This document shows positions 1-6,818 of a DNA stretch of 17,901 bases, one piece after another (positions within the stretch are counted from its first letter, which is position 1; every line of letters begins with the position of its first letter). The notes under the pieces are model-generated. The model searched no databases. It had not been told where the DNA came from and saw only the letters and a list, made by a program, of their open reading frames with translations. The stretch lies in NCBI GenBank assembly GCA_026999335.1, contig JALTPW010000870.1, positions 1-17,901 of the forward strand, given 5' to 3'. The position numbers were made by a program, and so were the translations under genes. The DNA comes from Chromatiales bacterium. GTDB lineage: Bacteria; Pseudomonadota; Gammaproteobacteria; SZUA-152.

Positions 1-44
1 TGTTCAAGGCTTGCTACGGGGTTATTTCTTTATCCCATTTTAAG

Positions 45-343
45 GCTAAAACCACCGTCTTCAGGCGGTCAGGTTTATCCGTGCCGCTTGTTGTTGGGTT
101 GTTGAAGGTGCAAGTTGTTTCGGTCGTCACTGTAGGATGCTGGTGAGCGGTAGCGAACCGCATCGTTGGCGTTATCACGTTCTGGGCGCGGGTGATTGTG
201 TCACCGCTCTTGATCGATGAGGTGCGTGGAACTCACCACCTGCGGATTGCCGAGAATCATGACGGGACGGGGTTTAAAAAACGAACCGACCCGTATCCGG
301 ACTTTCAGTCCGTAAGACTAACCACCCACTTTAGCGGGTGGTT
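45..343 (+). ncRNA. Tandem-hairpin structured RNA or ORF-less IS200/IS605-type element (HEARO/omega-like)
   Basis: No convincing protein is encoded here, but consecutive hairpins fill the stretch. They are 51-69 (ACCACC/GGCGGT, one mismatch), 147-161 (GCGGT/ACCGC), 188-207 (GGTGA/TCACC plus a GC pair), 221-240 (GGTG-GTG/CAC-CACC with a one-base bulge), 262-294 (ACGGG and CGG paired to CCG and CCCGT), 298-312 (perfect CGGACT/AGTCCG) and 320-343 (AACCACCC/GGGTGGTT). The outer two both begin ACCACC, resembling the subterminal hairpins of IS200/IS605 elements. A dense chain of hairpins between such ends resembles the HEARO (IscB-associated omega) RNAs of that superfamily, which are also found without an ORF. 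The hairpins are seen directly; the family is inference from memory. A plain non-autonomous IS200/IS605 relic is the main alternative. Confidence 0.42.
320..343. repeat. Near-perfect palindrome at right end of the structured element
   Basis: AACCACCC and GGGTGGTT pair with one internal A/C mismatch and a further CT/AG pair around a two-base loop. It sits at the boundary between the hairpin-rich stretch and plain AT-rich DNA. This is the expected form and place of an IS200/IS605-type right-end hairpin. No terminator-like T run follows. Confidence 0.45.
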
Positions 344-351
344 ATTGAGTA

Positions 352-379
352 ACAAAGTGGCAATGACAAAGTGGCAATG
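352..379 (+). repeat. Perfect tandem duplication of a 14-bp unit
   Basis: The unit ACAAAGTGGCAATG occurs twice head to tail (352-365 and 366-379), just outside the palindrome at 320-343. It may be a replication slippage product or a trace of element insertion or excision. From here to about 570 I see only AT-rich sequence with no gene. Confidence 0.75.
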
Positions 380-570
380 AAATAAGCTGCATAGTGAGTG
401 ATTTGGCGATAATGTTTGAAAAGGTGTTTAAGAATGCCCGGCAAATCCGGAAAATCTGCGAATTGGATGAATTTATATTTGCAGGTGATATAAAAAAATC
501 CTTTAAATTTTTGGATTGATCAACTATCTTCTTGATAAGAAAAGATTATATGGGAATTGAAGAAAAACAC

Positions 571-598
571 TTGCAGTTGCCCGATAATTGACTAAGAT
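571..598 (+). promoter_or_regulatory. Candidate sigma70 promoter of the small RNA
   Basis: A -35 TTGCAG (571-576) and a -10 TAAGAT (593-598) are separated by 16 bp. The predicted start near 605-607 coincides with the first base of the 12-bp closing stem of the downstream RNA. That coincidence is the main reason to trust an otherwise average promoter match. Confidence 0.45.
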
Positions 599-606
599 CA
601 AGATTG

Positions 607-812
607 AGTATTGCCCTGAAATGTCATTTGATCCAACTAGAGTCTGCTCGGGGCCACAATGTAGGTGCGGTGTGACATCCACTTGTCTGGAGATCCTAAA
701 GCATCTCGGGGGCTGCCACTTGGACATTAGGTTCAAGACAGCAGGGCAATGCTAGAATTAATTTGTGTAACCACAACTGAGAAGAGCCGCTCATCTGAGC
801 GGCTCTTTTTTT
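607..812 (+). ncRNA. Small structured RNA, 6S RNA-like (ssrS candidate)
   Basis: The 5' end (607-618) pairs with 742-753 in a 12-bp closing stem, including a perfect ATTGCCCTG/CAGGGCAAT core. TGT/ACA pairing continues just inside it. On the 3' strand a hairpin CTTGGAC-GTTCAAG (719-737) is followed by ACAGC. This resembles the 3' half of E. coli 6S RNA, where a CCUUGAACC/GGUUCAAGG hairpin is followed by GUUACAGCC and the closing stem. A rod-like upper arm is possible around 650-700. The mature RNA would be about 147 nt, shorter than E. coli 6S (184 nt), and a terminator follows at 782-812. That this is a small-RNA gene is fairly secure; identification as 6S rests on remembered similarity only. 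Confidence 0.5.
782..812 (+). terminator. Strong Rho-independent terminator
   Basis: An 11-bp perfect stem AAGAGCCGCTC/GAGCGGCTCTT with an ATCT tetraloop runs into a T tract (806-812). It ends the transcript of the small RNA at 607. There is no upstream protein gene it could serve. Confidence 0.88.
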
Positions 813-900
813 GTGATCTGTTTTTGTTAATCTCTCTGGATCGAATTGCCCGCAGCTCGTCTACTAAAAGTAGGTTCTTTAAGAAAAGCGTCTACTTTTG

Positions 901-1047
901 GTGTTGCGATTACCGTCATTCCGGCTTGTTTTTAGCCGGAATTCAGAGATCGGGATCCGTTTCTCGCCGGAGTGATTCATCCAGAGCGCTTGACGTTTCC
1001 TGCACCCTGGATTCCCGCCTGCGCGGGAATGACGGTAATCGCAACAC
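901..1047. mobile_element. 147-bp MITE with perfect 22-bp terminal inverted repeats
   Basis: Bases 901-922 (beginning GTGTTGCGATTACC) are the exact reverse complement of 1026-1047 (ending GGTAATCGCAACAC). Inside, each end carries its own hairpin: CCGGC/GCCGG at 921-939 and ATTCCCGC/GCGGGAAT near 1014-1030. No coding capacity is evident. The CATTCC.../...GGAATG arms resemble a class of dispersed repeats common in proteobacteria. No clear target-site duplication is visible, so the outer boundary is uncertain by a few bases. Confidence 0.72.
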
Positions 1048-1051
1048 CCTT

Positions 1052-1105
1052 CAATACCCCGCTTTCGCGTAGCGAGATGGTTTGCTGCGGGGTTGTTTAT
1101 TATTT
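1052..1105. repeat. Palindromic repeat copy, possible terminator
   Basis: ACCCCGC (1056-1062) pairs with GCGGGGT (1087-1093), and a T-rich tail follows. The 3' part, around TTTGCTGCGGGGTTGTTTAT, has close relatives at the window start (about 8-34) and at 5829-5860. A partial relative lies near 3429-3463. It lies just beyond the 3' end of slt and could act as a terminator, most plausibly on the + strand. Confidence 0.45.
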
Positions 1106-1120
1106 TTTGGCAAAAATAAT

Positions 1121-3190
1121 TCAGGGGGATTCTTCGTTGCCGGCCCTGACGGGCAGCATGCGCTCGTTGAGGCGAGGGCCTCCCTGACCCAGACGGTCAG
1201 CATAAATAATGGTGTAGGCGAGGACATTGCTGACGTACTCACGGGTTTCTTTGTAGGGAATGGTTTCGATCCAGCGGTCGGCGTCCATTGCCGTTTCACC
1301 CGGTAGCCATTTTTTCACCCGTCGGGCGCCGGCATTGTAGGCCGCCGTGGCCAGTACGGTCTGGTTATCGAAGCGTGTCATCATTTTGGCCAGATAGCCG
1401 GTGCCTAACTTGAGATTGGTCTCCGGCTGTAGCAGGGTGCTGAGACCGCGGTAGCGTATCTTCAGGCTGGGCGAGATGTGCTTGGCGGTGGCCGGCATCA
1501 GTTGCATCAGCCCCGTCGCCCCGCGGGAGGAGCGGGCGTCGCTGATGAAGGCGCTTTCACGGCGGATGACGCCGTAGGTCCAAGCCGCTTCCAGGCCTTT
1601 GGTTTCCGACAGGGCAAGTACCTCTTCCCTGAACAGCAGCGGAAAACGCAGCTCCAGATCGTCGCGGTGAGAGGTGCTGGCCATGGTGAGAATGGACTGC
1701 CCGTTCCAGTTCCACAGCTGGGCCAGTTTGGCGGCCTGCTGGCGGCGGATTTCGTCCAGTTTTCCCATCGTGATATGCCATTCACGACGGGCTTCGAGAA
1801 GTCGGCCCAGCTGAAAAAGCTCGGCGCTGCGGCGGATGTCCGGTCGTTCCTGCAATGCGAACAATTCCTCAGCACTGGGCTGGTAGGGCTGAACCTGCAA
1901 GGGATAAGGCCGTGACAGGCGATCTGCGGCCAGAAAGCCGTAATAGTTACGCTGCCCGGCCAGTTCGCCGAGGAGTGCCAGTGCGTCTTTCTCCTGGCCC
2001 AGTGCCGCCAGGGCGCGGGCCTTCCAGTAGCGCCAGCGGTCAGTCTGCTGCTGTTTTTCCGGCATGGCGTCGATTGCGTGGTGTACGGTTTGCCAGTGTT
2101 TATTGCGTATGGCGGCCCGTACCCGCCAGCTGCGTGATGTGTCGGTTTGATGGCTGGAGGGGATGCGCCTGAACCAGGCTTCGGCATTGGGTTGGTGGCG
2201 CAGGGCCAGGGCCATGGCGAAACCGTGGTAGAGACTTGCCTGTTCGGTGTCGTTGAGGGGGATTCGGAGGCTGAATTCTGCCGTGTGGGTATGCCAAAAA
2301 TCGATCGCTTTTTGTGGATCATGCCGTATCAGGCGCCGCAGGGTATCGATGAAGATCGGTTTGGCCTTGGGATGGGGTTTCAACAACGCTTTATAACGTC
2401 GGGGGAGCTGGTCGGGGTCACGATGTAAATCGATCCAGAGCCGCGCCCAGTGGCGATCCCGGGCCGGCAACTGCCGGGCGAGATAGCTGGTAAGCTGGCG
2501 GCGTCCCTGTCTCAGTGTCAACTCGATGCGTTGCCAGAGCAATTCATCGGTGAGCTGTCCGGCATCGATCCAGTGCGCAAAGACGCCGTCACATGCGCTG
2601 GGACGGGATCGGCCACTGAGCCACAGCTGCTGGATATCCTTATAAATATCATGGGTTTCGTCGTTGTGCAGGCGCGCAGTGAGATAATGGCATTGCAGGG
2701 TCACATTTTGTGTGGGGCGGTAATAGTGCAGGTAGCTTTGCCAATCCTGCCGCTTTGCTGCCTGCCGGAGTACCTTGCGGCGCAGGCTGCTGGCGACGGG
2801 CAGTGTGGCATAGCTGTCAAGAAACTGGTCGATTTCATGGCGGCTGGCACGCTGTAGGCGTTGTTTGAGATCCTGGTATTGCAGATAGGGATAGAGGGGA
2901 TAGTCGGTCAGCCGGGGCAGCAGTTCGCGGAATCGTGTCAGCCGATGCTGTGCCAGGGCCTGTTCGGCCTGCTGGTACAGGGCGCGTTGAGCGGCGCGTT
3001 CATCGACGCGGTAGTTGAGTACCCGCGATAACGTATCGGCGTGGGATTGCGCGCCTTCGCTCAGGGAGGGCGGCAGCATTGGCGTCTGTACGGGCTGTGT
3101 GTCACGTACCAGGGCGTGGTTGACCACGGGAGTGACCAGGATGAGCAGGGCGATGGTGCGAATGAGTGGTTTTCGTCGATCAGTCTTCAT
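1121..3190 (-). CDS. slt: Soluble lytic murein transglycosylase (Slt70 type)
   Basis: This periplasmic enzyme cleaves the MurNAc-GlcNAc bond of peptidoglycan and forms 1,6-anhydro-MurNAc ends. The chosen start (MKTDRRKPLIRTIALLILV...) gives 689 aa with an N-terminal signal peptide of about 25 residues. A GAGG lies about 10 bases upstream. An in-frame ATG at 3313 would add 41 residues and bury the signal. The middle, about residues 60-500, is a long helical region rich in Arg, Gln and Leu, as in the alpha-superhelical ring of Slt70. The C-terminal SLT domain begins near 535. It has the catalytic Glu in RRESAF (about 545), GLMQLMP (about 560-566) and AAYNAG (about 616-621). E. coli Slt is 645 aa. 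The gene stands alone, facing away from the small-RNA region. Confidence 0.93.
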   Translation of the reverse strand: MKTDRRKPLIRTIALLILVTPVVNHALVRDTQPVQTPMLPPSLSEGAQSHADTLSRVLNYRVDERAAQRALYQQAEQALAQHRLTRFRELLPRLTDYPLYPYLQYQDLKQRLQRASRHEIDQFLDSYATLPVASSLRRKVLRQAAKRQDWQSYLHYYRPTQNVTLQCHYLTARLHNDETHDIYKDIQQLWLSGRSRPSACDGVFAHWIDAGQLTDELLWQRIELTLRQGRRQLTSYLARQLPARDRHWARLWIDLHRDPDQLPRRYKALLKPHPKAKPIFIDTLRRLIRHDPQKAIDFWHTHTAEFSLRIPLNDTEQASLYHGFAMALALRHQPNAEAWFRRIPSSHQTDTSRSWRVRAAIRNKHWQTVHHAIDAMPEKQQQTDRWRYWKARALAALGQEKDALALLGELAGQRNYYGFLAADRLSRPYPLQVQPYQPSAEELFALQERPDIRRSAELFQLGRLLEARREWHITMGKLDEIRRQQAAKLAQLWNWNGQSILTMASTSHRDDLELRFPLLFREEVLALSETKGLEAAWTYGVIRRESAFISDARSSRGATGLMQLMPATAKHISPSLKIRYRGLSTLLQPETNLKLGTGYLAKMMTRFDNQTVLATAAYNAGARRVKKWLPGETAMDADRWIETIPYKETREYVSNVLAYTIIYADRLGQGGPRLNERMLPVRAGNEESP

Positions 3191-3775
3191 AGCAGTGCTG
3201 CCTCGGTGCGTGTACCAACCGATGTGTAGGTTCCTTGTCCAGCCCTTTCTAAGGTGAGAATTGAGTTCATAAAACGCCATATGTGATTTTTGCAATACGA
3301 CAATGGAAACCATAAAACAACAACTTGCGCCAAATTTAAGCGTAATTCTACTCCGTTACTTTAGGGGGCAATTCTCCACAGCTTGCTGCGAACAAGCGTT
3401 GAGCAATGCGTAACGAGTGAATTCCTCCCAATACCCCACCCCTTGAGGAGGGAATGTTTATTCAGCAAGTTGGATGTAACGAAGTAGAAGTAATTAATGC
3501 GACAATTATCTTGAAAAACACCGACTGTGTATGAACACAAATAGCCGCGACTTCCTTCCACAATGTCAGCGCAAGATTCGACCCACACGCCGAAGCGTGT
3601 CCGGTATCTATGCTTTTCATGGTGAAACATCCCTGCGGGCGGTATAGGCATAAATACCTCACAAACAAAAACGCCCCCTTGCGAAAACAAGGATGGGGGT
3701 CGGTGCAGAAAGAGAGAAATTTGTCGCAACTATTTCCACAGTGTCTCAATAATTTCGAAAGTTCACATGATCAAT
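3191..3775. other. Intergenic stretch with no supported gene
   Basis: Between slt and the exonuclease gene I find no ORF with a ribosome binding site or a recognisable family. It contains CAATACCCC...GTTTATT (about 3429-3463), which looks like a degenerate copy of the palindromic repeat at 1052-1105. An imperfect hairpin, CCCCCTTG/CAAG-GAT-GGGGG, lies near 3674-3698. The short minus-strand frames at 3361-3749 look non-genic or decayed. Confidence 0.5.
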
Positions 3776-4381
3776 TTAAAGACGCCGAAAAGCTTCAATA
3801 ACAGCCGCCGTTTGCCTCGCGTCAATAATTGCCCCGTGTATACCACTATTCAGCATGCGCAAATTTTCAACACCCAGCGCCTGGGTCAGGGTATCGAGGG
3901 ATGGCCCACGTTTCGAGCACTTGAGTCTCATTGCCTTTGCCCAGGGTTGCGCCGCTCGTTGTGAACAAAATACACCTGTCGCGGACGGTGGTTCTACTTG
4001 ATACCTTTCAACATGATCAATAATTAAAGGCCAGTCGAACTCAGCATTATGAATGACCACTAATTGGCCATCCAGCCATTCACGGATTTCGGGCCATTGT
4101 GATGAAAAGAATGGGTATCCCTGTGCCTGTTTGTTACTGATTCCATTGACCTTAAAGGCTTCCGCGGTCATCGGGCGATGAGGTCTGAGGTGATATTCGT
4201 TCGTTTCGGCAACGCTGCCGTTACGCACCGAGGCGACCCCAAGACTCGCAATGCCTGGTGCGCCTTGCTCGTCAAACAGGCCGGTAGTCTCGGTATCCAC
4301 CACCACATAGGAATTCGGAAGGTTCTGGAACGGCCACAGCAGTTGATTGATCAGTTCAGTCTTCATTGCTGAATGCTGCAT
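3776..4381 (-). CDS. DEDDh 3'-5' exonuclease (DnaQ/epsilon-like), third gene of the toxin-antitoxin operon
   Basis: This is a 201-aa single-domain nuclease of the DnaQ/Pol III epsilon superfamily, which removes nucleotides from 3' ends using two metal ions. All three Exo motifs are intact. Exo I is VVVDTETTG (D29, E31), Exo II is HNAEFD (D116), and Exo III is IHGAIIDA (H182, D187), where His marks the DEDDh class. There is no extra domain. Its ATG overlaps the stop of the RES toxin gene (TAATG), which implies translational coupling; a second ATG at codon 6 (4366) is possible. The substrate is unknown. It is too short and too far from replication genes to be the housekeeping proofreader. I infer a role linked to the toxin-antitoxin module, for example DNA or RNA turnover in defence or repair, but this is not demonstrated. 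Confidence 0.85.
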   Translation of the reverse strand: MQHSAMKTELINQLLWPFQNLPNSYVVVDTETTGLFDEQGAPGIASLGVASVRNGSVAETNEYHLRPHRPMTAEAFKVNGISNKQAQGYPFFSSQWPEIREWLDGQLVVIHNAEFDWPLIIDHVERYQVEPPSATGVFCSQRAAQPWAKAMRLKCSKRGPSLDTLTQALGVENLRMLNSGIHGAIIDARQTAAVIEAFRRL

Positions 4382-5040
4382 TATTCGTACCCCGAGACAG
4401 AGAGAACATTGGTGATCGTGTTACCGTCCCAATGGAATTGATAATGCCCAGCCTGGACAGCGGGTGGAGTAAGCGCTGTAGGTCTCAAAACGGCAATACA
4501 TTGACCCTCTGTGTAGCGGATGGAGCTGTAAAGAATCCCCAGCTCATTTTGATGTTTCAACTGCTCCCCAATCGATTGGGCGTGAACAAAACTGTCAGGA
4601 TCGTGCACTCCAGGATCGTGACGCACATCCACCAAAGAAGCATTCACCAGGCAATGATAGCAACGCATCGTCAGTATCTGGGGGTTTTCGTTTGTCGCCC
4701 GTAGAAAGCGAATACGACTAAACCTGGATTCAGCAATAGCCGTATCCAGATCCAAACCCGCGTAATACACCCCATATTGGCCCTTCGTGAAGCGGCTTTC
4801 AGTGCCAATATGAGTGAATGCTGCCATGATGGCTGTCGTACCCGGCCCACTCACGCGATCCTCCGGCGCGACCAAGGTGATATTACCGACCTGATCATGC
4901 AGTCGGTCATTGGTCAGACTTTCCAATGCGTAGGCCGCTTCCAGATCCTGTGGATCAAGCAGGTTCTCGAACAATCTGATTGGGGGGAAACGGCTGGGGA
5001 TAAGACGGTATGAATCGCCATGCACATCCATTTTAGACAT
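4381..5040 (-). CDS. RES-domain toxin (NAD+-consuming type)
   Basis: The 219-aa protein carries the RES signature. There is an Arg in the N-terminal YRLIPSR block (R12/R17). The core is GQYGVYYAGLDLDTAIAESRF, with Glu at about 104. The Ser is in ILYSSIR (172-173). RES toxins such as MbcT, Res and ParT deplete NAD+ by phosphorolysis or hydrolysis, or ADP-ribosylate a target. I chose the ATG at 5040, which overlaps the antitoxin stop by 8 nt (ATGTCTAA). A G-rich block (GGGGGG) lies just upstream. An ATG at 5079 would extend the protein into the antitoxin gene by 13 codons, and one at 5031 would shorten it by three. The antitoxin upstream and overlap on both sides support a toxin role. The exact biochemical class cannot be told from the sequence. 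Confidence 0.87.
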   Translation of the reverse strand: MSKMDVHGDSYRLIPSRFPPIRLFENLLDPQDLEAAYALESLTNDRLHDQVGNITLVAPEDRVSGPGTTAIMAAFTHIGTESRFTKGQYGVYYAGLDLDTAIAESRFSRIRFLRATNENPQILTMRCYHCLVNASLVDVRHDPGVHDPDSFVHAQSIGEQLKHQNELGILYSSIRYTEGQCIAVLRPTALTPPAVQAGHYQFHWDGNTITNVLSVSGYE

Positions 5041-5443
5041 ACTGCCCCCCACGCCACCCATCCAGGTATCGCCGAACATCCACCAGATCTACCACTCGAC
5101 CCGCCAGCATACGATCAAGCGCCGACTGCCCACCAAAATCACGATTCGGCTTACGAACCCAGCTTTTCCACTGGTTCGGGTCTGCAAATAACAACTGAAC
5201 GCCTTTGTAGATACCCGCAAGATAAGACAGCCGTTCCAGGGTGTCTTTGGACAGCTTAATTGGCTCATCTGCCTCCAGCTTGCGCTGCCAGTTATATAGG
5301 GTGGTACGGGTTCCAAGCCCCGCCAAGGTACAACGCTGCTTGTCGGTCAAACCCCATTCTTCGGCAATACCAAAGAACAGTTTCACGGCTACGCGGCTCA
5401 TTTCGCACTCACTCACTGCCGAAAGGGGGTTGGGTGTATTCAT
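5033..5443 (-). CDS. Xre/MbcA/ParS-like antitoxin with toxin-binding domain
   Basis: The 136-aa protein is the partner of the RES toxin. Residues about 18-75 form a helical, HTH-like region (LTDKQRCTLAGLGTRTTLYNWQ). The C-terminal part, about 76-136 (LLFADPNQWKSWVRKPN then FGGQSALDRMLAG and VRRYLDGWRGG), matches the pattern of the DUF2384-type domain that plugs the RES active site. The ATG at 5443 has an excellent GGAGG seven bases upstream. The in-frame extension to 5581 would run through the promoter and is rejected. As in related systems the protein probably neutralises the toxin and represses its own operon through the palindrome at 5473-5492. Confidence 0.85.
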   Translation of the reverse strand: MNTPNPLSAVSECEMSRVAVKLFFGIAEEWGLTDKQRCTLAGLGTRTTLYNWQRKLEADEPIKLSKDTLERLSYLAGIYKGVQLLFADPNQWKSWVRKPNRDFGGQSALDRMLAGRVVDLVDVRRYLDGWRGGQYV

Positions 5444-5468
5444 AGCAGATCCTCCAACAATTATGTTT

Positions 5469-5497
5469 AATGTATGTACATTTATGTACATAGTCAA
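5469..5497 (-). promoter_or_regulatory. Toxin-antitoxin operon promoter with embedded palindromic operator
   Basis: On the minus strand a -35 TTGACT (5497-5492) and a -10 TACATT (5474-5469) are 17 bp apart. The spacer is almost entirely a perfect inverted repeat, TATGTACAT-AA-ATGTACATA (5473-5492 as read on the minus strand). Each half is itself built on the palindrome ATGTACAT. A repressor dimer or tetramer bound here would block RNA polymerase. The antitoxin is the obvious candidate. Confidence 0.75.
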
Positions 5498-5930
5498 CAT
5501 TACGTGTTCTATTTTGAACGCTTGTCGCGCCATGTGATGGATATGGCAGCAACCTGACTGGCCTAACTTTCGCTGCGACAAGCGAGCGCTTGAAGGCCAT
5601 GAGCATGCGTTTCGTGTCCGTTCAGAGCATTATGATGGGACGTATAGAGGCTCGTCGCAGGATTATCAGGAATACGCCATCCAAGATGGTGTCGCAGGTG
5701 CTTGCTGATGAAGGTCGCAAGGGTTTCGAAGTCGAAAAGGGGATTATCACCTTGAAAGAGTACTCTCAACATTCAGTCAGCACCATTCAAGCCCCCTGCT
5801 TTATGCGTAGTGAAAATCGCGCACAGCACGATGGTCTGCTGCGGAGTTGTTTATTAACCTATTGACTAACCAGGTTATTTGCGGCCAACTGGGCGCTTAG
5901 CGGATATGCCATGGCTTTTAGGGAACGTGA
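5498..5930. other. Intergenic stretch with no supported gene
   Basis: This separates the toxin-antitoxin promoter from the membrane-protein gene. A plus-strand frame at 5590-5865 and a minus-strand frame at 5563-5772 are open, but neither has a recognisable family, a good ribosome binding site or a convincing composition. The right part (5829-5860, around GGTCTGCTGCGGAGTTGTTTATT) is a relative of the palindromic repeat at 1052-1105. A small hairpin AACCT/AGGTT follows near 5858-5876. The middle could be a decayed insertion, but I cannot identify it. Confidence 0.45.
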
Positions 5931-6776
5931 ATGGAGTCATTCTTTGCCCAACCGCCGGTGCAGTCGGGTCTGGCGCCCTTTGTGGCGAGCCTTGTGCTGG
6001 CCGTGGCCCTGTTGCGCGCGCCCGCCCGCTGGCAGGGACTGGCCATCGCCGGGGGTTTGCTGCTGGCGGTATTGCTGATGATCGGCCCGGCGCTGATGCC
6101 GCTGACCTCCACCCGCAAGATGGTTGTTGCCAGTCTGGGTCTGCCGATGCTGGTGCTGGCGCTGGATGTCACGTCGTTGCGCCGGCGGATGAAGGTGGGG
6201 ATTGCTGTTTTTTTGGCTGTCCTTGCCTTGCTGTGGGTGCTGTGGCCGGTGTTGCTGCGCCGGGAGCCGGGTGATGCCGTGTTGCTGGGTGGTGGGCTGG
6301 CCGTGTATGTGTCGCTGGTGCTGATGACTTTTACCCGTTTGTCCCTGTGTTGCGCGCGTCTCGCGGGTGCGGCATTGGGCTTTGCTGCGGCCACGGGCGT
6401 GGCGGTGATCATGGCGGCATCGGCGCTATATGGCCAGTTGGCCTTTGCCCTGGCGGCAGCCGTGGCCGGCCTGATGGTGGTACGCCTGTGGCGTCCCGGA
6501 CGGGATGAGGCCGACGCCTGTTTCGGGCTTGCCGGCGTCATGGCGGTGGCCGTGCCACTGGCCCTGCTGGGGGCGGCAGCCAGTGTCTATGCACGCCTGC
6601 CGGTCATGGCATTGCCGTTGCTGGCCCTGTCGCCGTTACTGGCGCTGGTGCCTTTTGCGCTACAGCGGCCCGTTGGGTTGCGTGTCGTCATCGCTGGGCT
6701 GCTGACCGTGCCATCATCGGCTGCTGCGATTTACCTGATCTGGCTGCAGGCGGGTGCCGGCAGCTCTGGCTATTGA
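5931..6776 (+). CDS. Orphan polytopic inner-membrane protein
   Basis: I do not recognise the family. The 281-aa product is extremely rich in Ala, Leu, Val and Gly, and shows about ten hydrophobic segments. These lie roughly at residues 12-30, 36-58, 62-82, 88-108, 116-135, 143-163, 168-186, 197-217, 222-240 and 248-270. Short Arg-rich loops (RAPARW, RRRMK, RREPGD, RPGRDE) separate them. No catalytic motif, nucleotide-binding loop or transporter signature is visible. The ribosome binding site is weak (GGGAA eight bases upstream). The gene ends 42 bp before yceI and may be cotranscribed with it. The codon composition matches the GC-rich backbone, so it does not belong to the AT-rich patch to its left. 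Confidence 0.75.
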   Translation: MESFFAQPPVQSGLAPFVASLVLAVALLRAPARWQGLAIAGGLLLAVLLMIGPALMPLTSTRKMVVASLGLPMLVLALDVTSLRRRMKVGIAVFLAVLALLWVLWPVLLRREPGDAVLLGGGLAVYVSLVLMTFTRLSLCCARLAGAALGFAAATGVAVIMAASALYGQLAFALAAAVAGLMVVRLWRPGRDEADACFGLAGVMAVAVPLALLGAAASVYARLPVMALPLLALSPLLALVPFALQRPVGLRVVIAGLLTVPSSAAAIYLIWLQAGAGSSGY

Positions 6777-6818
6777 TTCAAAAATGGTTCATCAATGATC
6801 TCCAAGGAGGAGTGCACA

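Noticed and set aside
192..380. 62-aa open frame on the plus strand
   Set aside because: It runs through the hairpin-rich element, has no ribosome binding site, and reads out of the palindrome and tandem repeat. It is better explained as non-coding structured sequence.
524..736. 70-aa minus-strand frame opposite the small RNA
   Set aside because: It is antisense to a region with promoter, closing stem and terminator in register on the plus strand, and shows no recognisable protein pattern.
749..1072. 107-aa plus-strand frame
   Set aside because: It crosses the terminator and most of the MITE, so the frame is a by-product of repeat sequence.
3361..3749. Two overlapping minus-strand frames (122 and 95 aa)
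   Set aside because: They are in different phases of the same stretch, have no ribosome binding site, and match no family I know. They could be a decayed gene, but the evidence is too thin to list one.
5563..5865. Opposing frames of 69 and 91 aa
   Set aside because: Neither has a good start region or family signature, and the plus frame ends within a dispersed repeat.
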